Below, piece by piece: positions 1-8,300 of a DNA stretch of 24,979 nucleotides. The notes below the pieces were generated by a model, which saw only the letters and a program-made list of their open reading frames with translations, was not told where the DNA came from and did not search any database. Location of the stretch: the NCBI GenBank assembly GCA_900756555.1, contig CAAEKP010000001.1:1-24979 (forward strand). The letters are read 5' to 3'. Every line of letters starts with the position of its first letter. Position 1 is the first letter of the stretch. Made by a program: the position numbers and the translations under genes. The DNA is from Peptococcaceae bacterium (lineage in GTDB: Bacteria > Bacillota > Peptococcia > Peptococcales > Peptococcaceae).

Positions 1-4
1 GACA

Positions 5-11
5 CTCCTTT
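5..11 (-). promoter_or_regulatory. Ribosome-binding site of a gene leaving the left edge
   Basis: The minus strand reads AAAGGAG here, a near-perfect Shine-Dalgarno sequence. The window ends 4 bases further on, so the start codon of a leftward gene probably lies just outside. That gene would be divergent from the glycosylation cassette. Its product cannot be seen. Confidence 0.55.
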
Positions 12-83
12 AGCTTTGTTTTTGTGGTGATTACATTCTACTGGATTCAATCGCTTTTTTCTATTCTTTTTTGTCTCACATCT

Positions 84-110
84 ATTGTAGCACTACAGTG
101 CCCGTGAAAA
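84..110 (-). promoter_or_regulatory. Possible promoter of the leftward gene, with a small inverted repeat
   Basis: On the minus strand TACAAT (5 of 6 to consensus) lies at 89-84. The only -35-like hexamer is a poor TTTTCA about 15 bases upstream. A short inverted repeat, GCACT-AC-AGTGC at 90-101, sits between the two elements and could be an operator. The -10 is convincing, the -35 is not. Confidence 0.3.
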
Positions 111-126
111 GGCTGACAGTCTGTGG

Positions 127-155
127 TTGAGAACTGAGGCTGGCTGTGTTAAAAT
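127..155 (+). promoter_or_regulatory. Sigma-70-type promoter of the glycosylation cassette
   Basis: TTGAGA at 127-132 (5 of 6) and TAAAAT at 150-155 (5 of 6) are separated by exactly 17 bases. Transcription would start near 162, about 50 bases before the ATG of the first gene. This is one of the best-matching promoters in the window and probably drives the three overlapping genes down to 3147. Confidence 0.7.
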
Positions 156-214
156 AAACTATTACAAATAAACTTAATTATGTGTTGGAATTTATTTTAT
201 CTGGAGGTGGCAGG

Positions 215-1789
215 ATGACCGGATTGCAACGAAAAACACTGGCAGAAAAACTTTATAGCTTTCTGGCGATTGCCTTTGCAGTGTTTTGGCTGGGCTTTCT
301 GGTGTTCAAGCCTGCTGTGCTGTCTGCCCTGCGGCCGGGCAATGAGAGCAGCGGACACCTTTACCCGCTATTGCTGCTTTGGCTGGCGGTGACATTTGTT
401 TATGGTATTCTGCTGGCGCACTGGGAGCGGCGGCTGCCGACCTTGTTTTTTTCTCTGTTGCTGTTTGTGCTGTGTGCTTTGCCAAGGTTGGCGGTGCTGC
501 ACTTCCATCATTATATTGCCCCCAATGATTTTGCCAATTATTTATTGTATGGGCAGTGTTTTGTGCAGGGCAATTTTGCTCCGGCGGCAGATTTGATTGC
601 CAACTATTATCAGATGCCTAAGATGGGCGGGCTGGTGGTGTTTAACGGCCTGCTGCTGCATCTGTTTGGCGATACCTTGCTGGGGATGCAGTTGGCTAAT
701 GTGGTGATGACAGGGTTGATTTGTGTGGCGCTGTATCATCTGGTGCGTCCACTGCATGAGCAGGCGGCCTGGCTGACGGCGCTGCTGTGGATGGTCTATC
801 CGTCCAATATTATTTCCACGCAGATTCCTACCAATCATCACGGCGCGGTGTTGTTCTTTTTGCTGGCCTTACTGCTGTATCAGAAGCTGCTGAACAGCCG
901 AAACTGGTGGCAGGTGGTTGGATTGGCAGCGGTAGTGGGAGTACTGCTCACGGTGAGCAATCTGATTCATCCATCGGTGATTATCATTAAGCTGTCCATT
1001 CTGTGTTTTACTTTTTTAGCGGTGCTGTACTACGCCGGCAGGCAGAAGAAATTTTTCTGTGTGAAAAATCAAAAACTACTGGCAGCAGTGCTGCTGATTT
1101 TTTTGACCAGCACAGTAAGTCAGAACATTGCCATGCAGCAGTTACAGCAACAGCAGATTGTCACCGATGATAAGGAAATATCGGTGCTGTTTAAATTGGT
1201 GCTGGGCTTTAACACGGAGAGCAACGGCTCTTTCAGTGAGGCAGACTACACCTACATTCGCCAGCTGCCGCAGGAACAGCAGGCAGAGGCCTGTTTAACA
1301 TTGCTGCGGCAGCGTTTGGGCAATCCGCTGGATATCGTGCAGTTTATGCTGCATAAGACCAATGTGGCCTGGTTTGCGCGGGATGGTTATTTTTACTGGT
1401 ACAATGAAGGCGCTTTGCAGGAATTCAGTCTGCGCATGGCAGAATTGAATGAAGGAGAGCAGCAGCAATACTGGCAGACGGTGCGCTGGATTGACGGTGC
1501 GCAGGCTCTGGATATTATTTTTGTGCGGCTGGTGTACTGGCTGGCGGTGGCAGGTTTGCTTGCCAGTCGGCGGTTTAGCGGCACGATAGAAAATGTGCTG
1601 TTTTTTATCCCATTGGGTTGGGTAGCGGTCATTATGCTGACAGAGATGCAGTCCCGTTATCGGTATCCGGCTATGCCGGTCTTTTTTCTGCTGGCGGCGC
1701 TGGGGCTTTGCGCTCTGTGGCAATGGCTTGAGAAAAAACAGGGTCGCCATGGAAAATTAAAGAGGAACGCAGGTGTAAAAAATGGATAA
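215..1789 (+). CDS. Polytopic membrane glycosyltransferase (GT-C fold, PMT/ArnT-like)
   Basis: The protein of 524 residues is built almost entirely of hydrophobic helices (about ten or more), with one longer hydrophilic stretch near residues 310-420 that probably lies outside the membrane. An early loop carries an acidic PNDFANY motif, where GT-C enzymes keep their catalytic aspartate. GT-C enzymes move a sugar from a polyprenyl-phosphate donor to an acceptor on the outer face of the membrane. The ATG at 215 is preferred over a GTG at 182 because GGAGGTGG (203-210) sits just in front of it. The gene overlaps the next one by 8 bases, and a GtrB-like and a GtrA-like gene follow, so it is probably the cassette's final transferase (GtrC role). 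The acceptor is unknown. The family call rests on topology, motif and context. Confidence 0.7.
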   Translation: MTGLQRKTLAEKLYSFLAIAFAVFWLGFLVFKPAVLSALRPGNESSGHLYPLLLLWLAVTFVYGILLAHWERRLPTLFFSLLLFVLCALPRLAVLHFHHYIAPNDFANYLLYGQCFVQGNFAPAADLIANYYQMPKMGGLVVFNGLLLHLFGDTLLGMQLANVVMTGLICVALYHLVRPLHEQAAWLTALLWMVYPSNIISTQIPTNHHGAVLFFLLALLLYQKLLNSRNWWQVVGLAAVVGVLLTVSNLIHPSVIIIKLSILCFTFLAVLYYAGRQKKFFCVKNQKLLAAVLLIFLTSTVSQNIAMQQLQQQQIVTDDKEISVLFKLVLGFNTESNGSFSEADYTYIRQLPQEQQAEACLTLLRQRLGNPLDIVQFMLHKTNVAWFARDGYFYWYNEGALQEFSLRMAELNEGEQQQYWQTVRWIDGAQALDIIFVRLVYWLAVAGLLASRRFSGTIENVLFFIPLGWVAVIMLTEMQSRYRYPAMPVFFLLAALGLCALWQWLEKKQGRHGKLKRNAGVKNG

Positions 1790-2780
1790 ATTATATATTG
1801 TAGTTCCCTGCTATAAAGAACAGGAAGTGCTGCCGGAAACAGCGCGGCGTTTGCAGCAGAAAATGGAGAGCCTCATAGAGAACGGCGCCATTCATCCGCA
1901 GAGCCGGGTTGTGTTCGTTAACGATGGTTCTACCGACAACACCTGGCAGTTGATTCAGCAGCTTCATGAGCAGAATCCGTTGTTTGAGGGCATCAACCTA
2001 AGCTGCAATCGTGGTCATCAGAACGCTTTGCTGGCCGGGCTGATGACGGTGAAAGAGTATGCGGACATGACCATCTCCATGGATGCAGACTTGCAGGATG
2101 ATATTGACGCAGTGGATGAGATGGTGCAGAAATATTATGGCGGATGCGATATTGTGTATGGTGTGCGCAGCAAACGGGCCACCGATACCTGGTTCAAGCG
2201 CACCACGGCAGAGGCTTTTTATCATGTGATGGAAGGTTTGGGCGCCAGAGTGGTATTTAACCACGCCGATTATCGGCTGATGAGCCGCAGAGCGCTGGAA
2301 GGCCTGGCGCAGTTTAAAGAAGTTAATCTGTTCTTGCGGGGGCTGGTGCCGCTGGTGGGGTACCCGTCTGATATTGTGTACTATGAGCGGCATGAACGGT
2401 TTGCCGGCGAAAGCAAATATCCGCTGAAAAAGATGCTGTCCTTTGCATTTGAAGGAATTACATCGCTGACCACCAAGCCCATCCGAATGATTATGATGCT
2501 GGGGTTTGGGATTTTTGCCATCAGTCTGTGTATGATGCTGTATTTTATCGTGCAGTTCTTTATGGGCAACACTGTGCAGGGCTGGGCCAGCCTGGGCGTG
2601 TCAATCTGGGCGCTGGGCGGCATTCAGTTGTTTGCCATTGGCATTATTGGCGAATATGTGGGAAAAATTTATCTGGAAACAAAAGAACGGCCGCGGTTCA
2701 TTGTGGAACAATATCTGCATGACGAGGTTGAGGCAGGAGCGGTAAAGAAAGAGGCGGAATATGGACAGAACCGTTATTAA
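1782..2780 (+). CDS. GtrB-like family 2 glycosyltransferase (polyprenyl-phosphate glycosyltransferase)
   Basis: This 332-residue protein starts with a GT-A domain: VVPCYKE at 7-13, NDGSTD at 47-52 (nucleotide-sugar binding) and DADLQD at 101-106 (metal-binding DxD region). A conserved R-FAGESKYP motif follows near residue 210. Two transmembrane helices (about 234-262 and 270-293) close the protein, with IGEYVGKIY after the second. This is the DPM1/GtrB/ArnC layout, whose members load a sugar from UDP or GDP onto undecaprenyl phosphate at the inner face of the membrane. The start overlaps the upstream gene by 8 bases and the end overlaps the GtrA-like gene by 20, which suggests translational coupling. 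The family is certain; the sugar is not. Confidence 0.9.
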   Translation: MDKLYIVVPCYKEQEVLPETARRLQQKMESLIENGAIHPQSRVVFVNDGSTDNTWQLIQQLHEQNPLFEGINLSCNRGHQNALLAGLMTVKEYADMTISMDADLQDDIDAVDEMVQKYYGGCDIVYGVRSKRATDTWFKRTTAEAFYHVMEGLGARVVFNHADYRLMSRRALEGLAQFKEVNLFLRGLVPLVGYPSDIVYYERHERFAGESKYPLKKMLSFAFEGITSLTTKPIRMIMMLGFGIFAISLCMMLYFIVQFFMGNTVQGWASLGVSIWALGGIQLFAIGIIGEYVGKIYLETKERPRFIVEQYLHDEVEAGAVKKEAEYGQNRY

Positions 2781-3147
2781 ATTTGTGTTGATTGGCGCGT
2801 TTAACACTGTGTTGGGCACCGCTATTATGTTTGGTTTATATAATCTGGCGGGGTGCAGTTACTGGGTATCCTCTGGTGCTAATTATTTTTTTTGCAGCAT
2901 TTTGAGTTTTATTCTCAACAAACGAATCACCTTTCAGAATACCGATTCTGTCTGGAAAACAGCGCCTAAATTTGCTTTGAATATAGCGGTCTGTTATCTG
3001 CTGGCCTACGGAATTGCTAAACCGTTGACGCTGTGGATGTTCAGCGGCTTCTCGCAGCAGCTGGCAGAGAATGTGGCAATGCTGTTGGGGATGGTGCTGT
3101 TTACAGCGCTGAATTATATAGGGCAGCGTTTCTTTGCCTTCAAGTAG
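2761..3147 (+). CDS. GtrA-family membrane protein (putative polyprenyl-phosphate-sugar flippase)
   Basis: A 128-residue protein with four predicted transmembrane helices. The typical GtrA start is visible: a positively charged KFVLIGAFNT at about 6-15, then a hydrophobic hairpin with FILNKRITF near residue 60, and NYIGQRFFAFK at the C-terminus. GtrA proteins are thought to flip the lipid-linked sugar made by GtrB to the outer face, where a GT-C transferase uses it. Its 20-base overlap with the GtrB-like gene fits a functional pair. No terminator follows. The 111 bases to uvrC hold a tandem repeat and AT-rich, promoter-like sequence. Confidence 0.88.
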   Translation: MDRTVIKFVLIGAFNTVLGTAIMFGLYNLAGCSYWVSSGANYFFCSILSFILNKRITFQNTDSVWKTAPKFALNIAVCYLLAYGIAKPLTLWMFSGFSQQLAENVAMLLGMVLFTALNYIGQRFFAFK

Positions 3148-3205
3148 GCTTATCTTTTTTCCGTTTGGCTATGTTGAGAGTTATGGTAAAAGTAGCCGCC
3201 ATACG

Positions 3206-3235
3206 TTGGTTACGATTATATTGGTTATGATTATA
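3206..3235 (+). repeat. Tandem 15-bp duplication before uvrC
   Basis: Two adjacent 15-base units, 3206-3220 and 3221-3235, are identical except for one base (C at 3213, T at 3228). The unit begins TTGGTT and ends GATTATA. The repeat lies in the 5' leader or promoter of uvrC, ending about 23 bases before its ATG, and contains -10-like TATAT sequence. Confidence 0.8.
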
Positions 3236-3258
3236 TAAGCAGAAACCGAGGTGATGTT

Positions 3259-5139
3259 ATGGATTTACAAAAAAAATTAGAAAATCTGCCCACCAATCCC
3301 GGGGTATATTTGATGAAAAATGACCAGGGGGAGATTATTTATGTGGGCAAGGCAATTAATCTGCGCAATCGGGTGCGGTCGTATTTTCGGGAATTAAAGC
3401 CCGAGCAGGCTAAAACAAAAGCGTTGGTGCGGCATATTGCTGATTTGGAGTATATTCTGGCGGACAATGAGCTGGAAGCTCTGGTGCTGGAATGTAATTT
3501 AATCAAAAAATATCGCCCCAAATATAATATTAGTTTGAAAGATGACAAAACCTATCCCTATCTGAAAATCACCAATGAAGATTATCCACAGGTGCTGATT
3601 ACCCGGAAAGTGTCGCGGGATGGCGCCCGTTATTTTGGCCCCTATCCCAGTGTGAATGAGCTGCGTAATTCGCTGGAAATGGTTCGCAAGATTTTTCCGT
3701 TTCGCAGTTGTCACCAGCGGGTGTTCACCAATGACAGACCTTGCCTGAATGCGCACATTAATATGTGTTATGCACCCTGCATTGGCCGCATCAGCAAAGA
3801 GGATTACAATGCCATGATTGACCAGATTGCGCTGTTCTTTGAGGGTAAGCAGGATGGTCTGGTAAAACGATTGAAGCAGGAGATGGAGCAGGCAGCGGAA
3901 AATCTGGAATTTGAACAGGCGGCTCGCCTGCGGGATCAGCTGCAGGGCATTGAGCAGATTATGACTCAGCAGAAAGCAGTGCTGGGCAGTGACAGTGATG
4001 AAGATGTGATTGCTATGGCGCGCGGCATCAATCAATGCTGCGTACAGATTTTTTTTGTGCGGGGCGGCAAGATTGTGGGCCGGGAAAATTATTTTCTGAA
4101 AGGCACTGATGACAGCAGCCGCGGTGAAGTAATCGCTTCGTTCATGAAACAATTTTATCTGAACTGCCAGTTTATCCCCCGCAATATTTTGCTGGAAACC
4201 GAATTGGAGGAGCAGGAAGTATTGGAGCAGTGGCTTACCGAGAAAAAAGAGAGCCGCGTTTATCTGAAAGTGCCAAAACGTGGTCAGGCCAAAGATTTAG
4301 TAGAACTGGTGGGTCGCAATGCGCTGGAAGTGTTGAATAAGCAGGAGCTGGAGGAAAGCTATCAGGAACAGCGCACCACCGGAGCGTTAGAACAGTTGCA
4401 GCGGGCATTGGGCCTGCCAGAGTTGCCTCATCGCATGGAGTGTTACGATATTTCCAATACGCAGGGCACAGACAGTGTGGCATCTATGGTGGTGTTTGTG
4501 GATGGCAAGCCGAAGAAAGACCAGTATCGCCGCTTTAAAATTAAGACGGTGGAAGGTGCGGATGACTATGCCAGCCTGCGGGAAGTGCTGCTGCGCCGGT
4601 TGACCCATGGTCTGGCAGAGCAGCAGGACAGCGACAAGGATGAGGGTAAGTTTGCGGCATTCCCCGATGTGATTATGATGGATGGTGGTCGCGGGCAGGT
4701 AAACGTGGCGCTGGATGTATTGCGGGAATTGCAGCTGGATATCCCGGTGTGCGGCATGGTAAAAGATAATAAACACCGCACCCGGGGCTTGTACTATCAA
4801 AATGAGGAAATTCCACTGGATGAACAGGCAGAGCCATTTTTATTGATTACCCGTATGCAGGACGAAGCCCATCGCTTTGCCATCACCTATCATCGCAGTC
4901 TGCGGGGCAAGCGCAGCTTAACCAGCATTCTGGATGATATTTCCGGCGTGGGTGAGAAACGCAAGAGGAATCTGCTGAAACACTTTGGCTCTTTCACAAA
5001 AATTCGCGAGGCATCGGCAGAAGAACTGGCGGAAGTGGAGGGCATCAGCCAGACTGTGGCGGAGGAAATCTACAGTTATCTGCGCACCCATCAGGATTTG
5101 CAGGCACGGTTGGACAGCCGCAAGACCAAAACAAAATAA
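3259..5139 (+). CDS. uvrC: UvrABC excinuclease subunit C
   Basis: At 626 residues this is the normal length for UvrC, which makes both incisions around bulky DNA lesions in the UvrB-DNA complex. The GIY-YIG nuclease domain comes first (GVY at 15-17, YVG at 28-30; 3' cut). Four cysteines at 151, 162, 170 and 174 match the spacing proposed to hold an iron-sulphur cluster in this family. A UVR helix pair that binds UvrB follows (about 198-233). The RNase H-like domain (5' cut) has YDIS with D397 and MDGG with D475. A helix-hairpin-helix pair closes the protein (about 550-612, with SGVGEKRKR and EGISQTVAE). GAGGTGAT precedes the ATG at a good distance. All key residues are present. It may be co-transcribed with the next two genes. 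Confidence 0.98.
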   Translation: MDLQKKLENLPTNPGVYLMKNDQGEIIYVGKAINLRNRVRSYFRELKPEQAKTKALVRHIADLEYILADNELEALVLECNLIKKYRPKYNISLKDDKTYPYLKITNEDYPQVLITRKVSRDGARYFGPYPSVNELRNSLEMVRKIFPFRSCHQRVFTNDRPCLNAHINMCYAPCIGRISKEDYNAMIDQIALFFEGKQDGLVKRLKQEMEQAAENLEFEQAARLRDQLQGIEQIMTQQKAVLGSDSDEDVIAMARGINQCCVQIFFVRGGKIVGRENYFLKGTDDSSRGEVIASFMKQFYLNCQFIPRNILLETELEEQEVLEQWLTEKKESRVYLKVPKRGQAKDLVELVGRNALEVLNKQELEESYQEQRTTGALEQLQRALGLPELPHRMECYDISNTQGTDSVASMVVFVDGKPKKDQYRRFKIKTVEGADDYASLREVLLRRLTHGLAEQQDSDKDEGKFAAFPDVIMMDGGRGQVNVALDVLRELQLDIPVCGMVKDNKHRTRGLYYQNEEIPLDEQAEPFLLITRMQDEAHRFAITYHRSLRGKRSLTSILDDISGVGEKRKRNLLKHFGSFTKIREASAEELAEVEGISQTVAEEIYSYLRTHQDLQARLDSRKTKTK

Positions 5140-5202
5140 CAGCAGGGAAGAAGGAAGGTTGTCAAGAAATAAATGGTACAACAATACGAGGAGTGAAGAA
5201 CA

Positions 5203-5541
5203 ATGAAACATTTAATTGTAAAAATATTATTGAATGCTGCGGCGCTGCTGGTGACAGCCAATCTGATTGACGGTATTTACATTGATGGCTATGGCTCCGT
5301 GCTGATTGCCGCTATCGTGCTGGGCATTGTCAATGCTATTATCCGTCCTATTTTAACGGTGCTGACGTTGCCATTGCATGTGCTGACGCTGGGGCTGTTT
5401 ACCTTTGTGATTAATGCGCTGATGCTGAAGACAGTTGCTGTTGTGGTCAGCGGGTTTGATGTGGTGGGCTTCTGGCCGGCTTTTGTGGGTGCTATCGTAC
5501 TGTCGGTAGTCAGCACTGTATTGAACTGGCTGGTAGACTAA
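5203..5541 (+). CDS. YvlD / phage holin family 4 membrane protein
   Basis: This 112-residue protein has four hydrophobic segments and almost no soluble part. Near residue 47 it carries NAIIRPIL, followed by LTLPLHVLTLGLFTFVINALML, the signature of the YvlD (DUF360/phage holin 4) family. Despite the family name these are chromosomal proteins of largely unknown function, and no lysis gene is nearby. GAGGAGTG precedes the ATG. The stop codon is one base before the next start, so the HAD phosphatase gene is probably translationally coupled. The gap from uvrC is 63 bases with no terminator. The family is clear, the role unknown. Confidence 0.9.
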   Translation: MKHLIVKILLNAAALLVTANLIDGIYIDGYGSVLIAAIVLGIVNAIIRPILTVLTLPLHVLTLGLFTFVINALMLKTVAVVVSGFDVVGFWPAFVGAIVLSVVSTVLNWLVD

Positions 5542-5542
5542 C

Positions 5543-6328
5543 ATGGCGTATAAACTCATTGCGGCTGATTTAGACCGCACGTTGCTGCGCAGTGACGGCA
5601 CTGTGTCTGATTTCACCCGGAACACCATTCGCCGCTGTTTAGAGGCTGGTGTGGGTTTCACCTTTGCCACAGGGCGAATGTATTGTTCGGCATTGCCATT
5701 TGCCCGCACCATGCAGCTGCCGTTGCCGCTGATTACCTATCAGGGCGCATTGCTGAAAGATGTGGATGGCAAGGTGATGCACGCTCTGCATCTGCCTGGT
5801 GAGATTGCTGCGGAATTAGAAGAAATTCTGCGCAAGAGCGGGATGCACTATAATATCTATGCCGATGAGAAGATGTATTTTTCCACTTTCGGGCAGCAAT
5901 TTTTAGAGTATGCCCGTCATATTGGTGTGCAGCCGTTGGCAGCGCCCTGTGGATTGGGGCAGATTGCCGTCACTCAGTTTGGTGTGTTTGATGAGCCTGA
6001 GCCTATCCGTGAATTGCAGCAGCGCATCGACGAGCAGTTTGGCGGCGCACTGCACACCATCGTGACCAACGGCAAGTTCCTGGAAATCTGCCATCCAATG
6101 GCCCGCAAAAGTTATGGCTTAGCGCAGTTAGCGGAACATTTGGGCATTGACCGTGCGGAAATCGTGGCGGTGGGTGACAATAATAACGATTTGGATATGT
6201 TGCAGTATGCCGGACTAGGTGTTGCGGTGGAGAATGCGGTGCCGGCGGCAAAAGCGGCAGCCAATCGGCTGACTGCTTCCAACGATGAGGACGGCGTGGC
6301 AAAACTGATTTGTGAATTAATATTATAA
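5543..6328 (+). CDS. Cof-type HAD-superfamily phosphatase
   Basis: A 261-residue protein of the HAD-IIB (Cof/YidA) class. Motif I is DLDRT at 9-13, with nucleophile D9 and acid/base D11. TFATGR near residue 40 is motif II, a conserved lysine (MARKSYGL) near residue 188 is motif III, and GDNNND at 211-216 is motif IV with metal-binding D212 and D216. The cap domain lies between II and III. These enzymes dephosphorylate sugar phosphates, FMN or similar small molecules in the cytoplasm; the substrate cannot be read from sequence. The ATG lies one base after the stop of the membrane protein gene, so expression is tied to it. Confidence 0.93.
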   Translation: MAYKLIAADLDRTLLRSDGTVSDFTRNTIRRCLEAGVGFTFATGRMYCSALPFARTMQLPLPLITYQGALLKDVDGKVMHALHLPGEIAAELEEILRKSGMHYNIYADEKMYFSTFGQQFLEYARHIGVQPLAAPCGLGQIAVTQFGVFDEPEPIRELQQRIDEQFGGALHTIVTNGKFLEICHPMARKSYGLAQLAEHLGIDRAEIVAVGDNNNDLDMLQYAGLGVAVENAVPAAKAAANRLTASNDEDGVAKLICELIL

Positions 6329-6398
6329 AATTGGAAAAGAGGCTGTGCCTTTTATTTTATGCAAAAACGGCCTCAAATAAAGAAACAGGAATGATTTT

Positions 6399-7121
6399 AT
6401 GAAACAGATAAGACTTGATAAATTTCTTTCGGAGCGTGGGCTTTGCACTAGAAGTGAAAGCAAAGTGCTGATTAAAAATGGAGCCGTAACTGTAAACGGA
6501 CAAAAAGCGCCAAAGGGCGATATAAAAATAGATGTCGAAAAAGATTGCGTGTGCTTTCATGGTCAGGAGGTAAGCTATTCTCAGTTTGAATATTATATGC
6601 TCCACAAACCGGCGGGCGTTGTATCGGCAACGGAGGATAAAAACGCTGAAACGGTGCTGGATCTTGTTCCCCAACCTCATGCAAAGGATTTATTTCCTGT
6701 GGGCAGGCTGGACAAGGACACAGAGGGGCTTCTTATCATAACCAATGACGGTCAGATGGCACACAATCTGCTGTCGCCAAAAAAACATGTGGATAAAACC
6801 TATTTTGTAAGAACATCAGGGGGCGCAGTTACGCAGAAGGATGCAGAGGCCTTTAAGAATGGCGTGGATATTGGAGAAAAAAACATTACGCTTCCCGCAG
6901 AGCTTAAAATTATAAAAAGTGATGCGATATCAGAGAGCGAACTTACAATATGTGAGGGGAAATTCCATCAGGTAAAACGGATGTTTCAGGCGGTTGGCAA
7001 AGAGGTCATCTATTTAAAGAGAATTTCAATGGGCGCTTTGCAGCTGGATAACAGCCTGGAAAAAGGCGAATGCAGAAAACTGACAAAAGAAGAACTGGAA
7101 ACATTAAAAGCAGGGCTGTAA
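6399..7121 (+). CDS. Pseudouridine synthase, RsuA/RluB/RluE family
   Basis: This 240-residue protein converts a uridine in ribosomal RNA to pseudouridine. An S4 RNA-binding domain spans about residues 4-55 (RLDKFLSERG at 5-14, VNGQ near 32). The catalytic domain follows: HKPAGVV at 69-75 and GRLDKDTEGLL at 102-112, with catalytic D105. CEGKFHQVKRMF near residue 187 is the other family signature. Whether it acts on 16S (RsuA-like) or 23S rRNA is not clear. Codon use differs sharply from its neighbours: AGA for Arg, ATA for Ile and CTT for Leu are frequent, where flanking genes use CGC/CGG, ATT and CTG. This suggests acquisition from another lineage. CAGGAATG serves as a modest ribosome-binding site. 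Confidence 0.93.
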   Translation: MKQIRLDKFLSERGLCTRSESKVLIKNGAVTVNGQKAPKGDIKIDVEKDCVCFHGQEVSYSQFEYYMLHKPAGVVSATEDKNAETVLDLVPQPHAKDLFPVGRLDKDTEGLLIITNDGQMAHNLLSPKKHVDKTYFVRTSGGAVTQKDAEAFKNGVDIGEKNITLPAELKIIKSDAISESELTICEGKFHQVKRMFQAVGKEVIYLKRISMGALQLDNSLEKGECRKLTKEELETLKAGL

Positions 7122-7154
7122 AAACGAGAAATCGTTTTTCAGCCTTGCTTTTTT
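7110..7154 (+). terminator. Strong, probably bidirectional terminator
   Basis: Arms 7110-7127 and 7132-7148 form a 17-bp stem (one G-U pair, one bulged T) closed by a GAAA tetraloop, followed by six T. The 5' arm includes the last codons and stop of the pseudouridine synthase gene. Read on the minus strand the same hairpin is followed by TTTT, so it can also stop the convergent permease gene that ends at 7173. Confidence 0.9.
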
Positions 7155-7172
7155 AACTGGAACGAATCCACA

Positions 7173-8099
7173 TTATGCGTTTTGCTGGTTCTGATGATTA
7201 TTTTTAATCCGCTGCCGCAAAATCTGCCAGAGGGTACCTTCGGAGATGATAAGCCCCAGCAGAGTCAGCAGCATACCGCAGACTGCCAGCGGGGTAATCT
7301 GCTCGTGCAGAATCAGCGCAGAGCTGATAACGGTTATAACAGGGATGAGATAAATATAGATGGAGGTTTTTACTGCGTCCAGAATATTAACCGCCATGTT
7401 CCAGCTGGCAAAGCAGCAGGCAGACGCGCCCATCCCCAAAAACAGCAGATTGGCCAGATTTTTTGGAGCGGTGATGGTTGCCCATTGGGGATGAAAATCC
7501 ATCAGCAGCAAGGCAGGCAGCATGAACAACAGACCGTAAAAGAAGATATGGCGGGTTGTCTGCAAGATGGGATAGCCGTAACTGCCAATTTTTCTGGTTA
7601 AAATGGTGTACAGCGCCCACACGATAGCGGCTCCTGCCGCCAGCAAATCGCCCAGTGGATTGAGCTGTAAAGCCTGTCCGTTAAAGCTGATGAGTGCAAT
7701 GCCGCCAATAGCCAGCAGAAAGCCCAGAAAGAAGCGGGGCTGCAATGTTTCACCGGGGTTGAAAATGTGACTGAACAGCGCTGTGAAGAACGGGCTGATG
7801 GCCACAATCACACCTACATTAGAAGCCATGGTGTAGGTCAGCGCGATATTTTCAAATAAAAAGTACAGTGTCACACCGCAGATACCCGCCAGCATAAAAT
7901 AGATTTCCTGTTTTTTATTTTTAAGCCGCAGCAGATGGGGGCAGGCGACAGATAAACAAAGAAAGCCCACGAAGAAACGGATAAATAAAATTTCGATGGG
8001 TGAAAAACTTTCCAGCAAAATTTTTGTGGCGATAAACGTAGTGCCCCAGATGCTGACCGTAAACAGTGCAATCAGATGGCCGATGGTTTGTTGATTCAT
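7173..8099 (-). CDS. EamA/DMT-family permease (first copy)
   Basis: A 308-residue membrane protein with about ten helices, arranged as two EamA repeats of five. The first helix carries SIWGTTFIATK, and the second repeat contains WALYTILTRKIG. These drug/metabolite transporters export amino acids, metabolites or other small compounds; the substrate is unknown. Translation probably begins at the ATG at 8099: AAGGAG (8114-8109) lies 9 bases upstream, whereas an in-frame ATG at 8132 has no such site. The gene stands alone on the minus strand and shares a terminator with the convergent pseudouridine synthase gene. It is only a distant relative of the second EamA gene at 8367-9293. Confidence 0.9.
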   Translation of the reverse strand: MNQQTIGHLIALFTVSIWGTTFIATKILLESFSPIEILFIRFFVGFLCLSVACPHLLRLKNKKQEIYFMLAGICGVTLYFLFENIALTYTMASNVGVIVAISPFFTALFSHIFNPGETLQPRFFLGFLLAIGGIALISFNGQALQLNPLGDLLAAGAAIVWALYTILTRKIGSYGYPILQTTRHIFFYGLLFMLPALLLMDFHPQWATITAPKNLANLLFLGMGASACCFASWNMAVNILDAVKTSIYIYLIPVITVISSALILHEQITPLAVCGMLLTLLGLIISEGTLWQILRQRIKNNHQNQQNA

Positions 8100-8108
8100 G
8101 TTGAGATA

Positions 8109-8114
8109 CTCCTT
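8109..8114 (-). promoter_or_regulatory. Ribosome-binding site that sets the permease start
   Basis: The minus strand reads AAGGAG 9 bases before the ATG at 8099. It selects that codon over the in-frame ATG 33 bases upstream, which has no Shine-Dalgarno sequence. Confidence 0.75.
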
Positions 8115-8300
8115 GCTGTTAAAAAATTTCATATCCTTAGTCTAGCACAGATCAGCGCAAAAAACATCGCTGCCGGATAAGCATATTGTATACAAAAGAG
8201 CGCAAAATCAACAGCAATTTGCTATCCATATCTTGTCAGCATGATTTTATCAGCTGCGCACATACTAGACGTATCGCATTGCAGAACGGTGCGATTGTGG

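Noticed and set aside
3499..4152. 217-codon minus-strand frame inside uvrC
   Set aside because: It is wholly antisense to conserved UvrC domains, with no ribosome-binding site or recognisable product.
5203..5541. Evidence of prophage from a 'phage holin family' protein
   Set aside because: YvlD-type proteins are ordinary chromosomal membrane proteins; no lysis, structural or integrase gene is nearby.
6339..6374. Hairpin GAGGC/GCCTC between the HAD phosphatase and pseudouridine synthase genes
   Set aside because: The stem is only five pairs with a long loop and no T tract on the plus strand, so I do not call a terminator.
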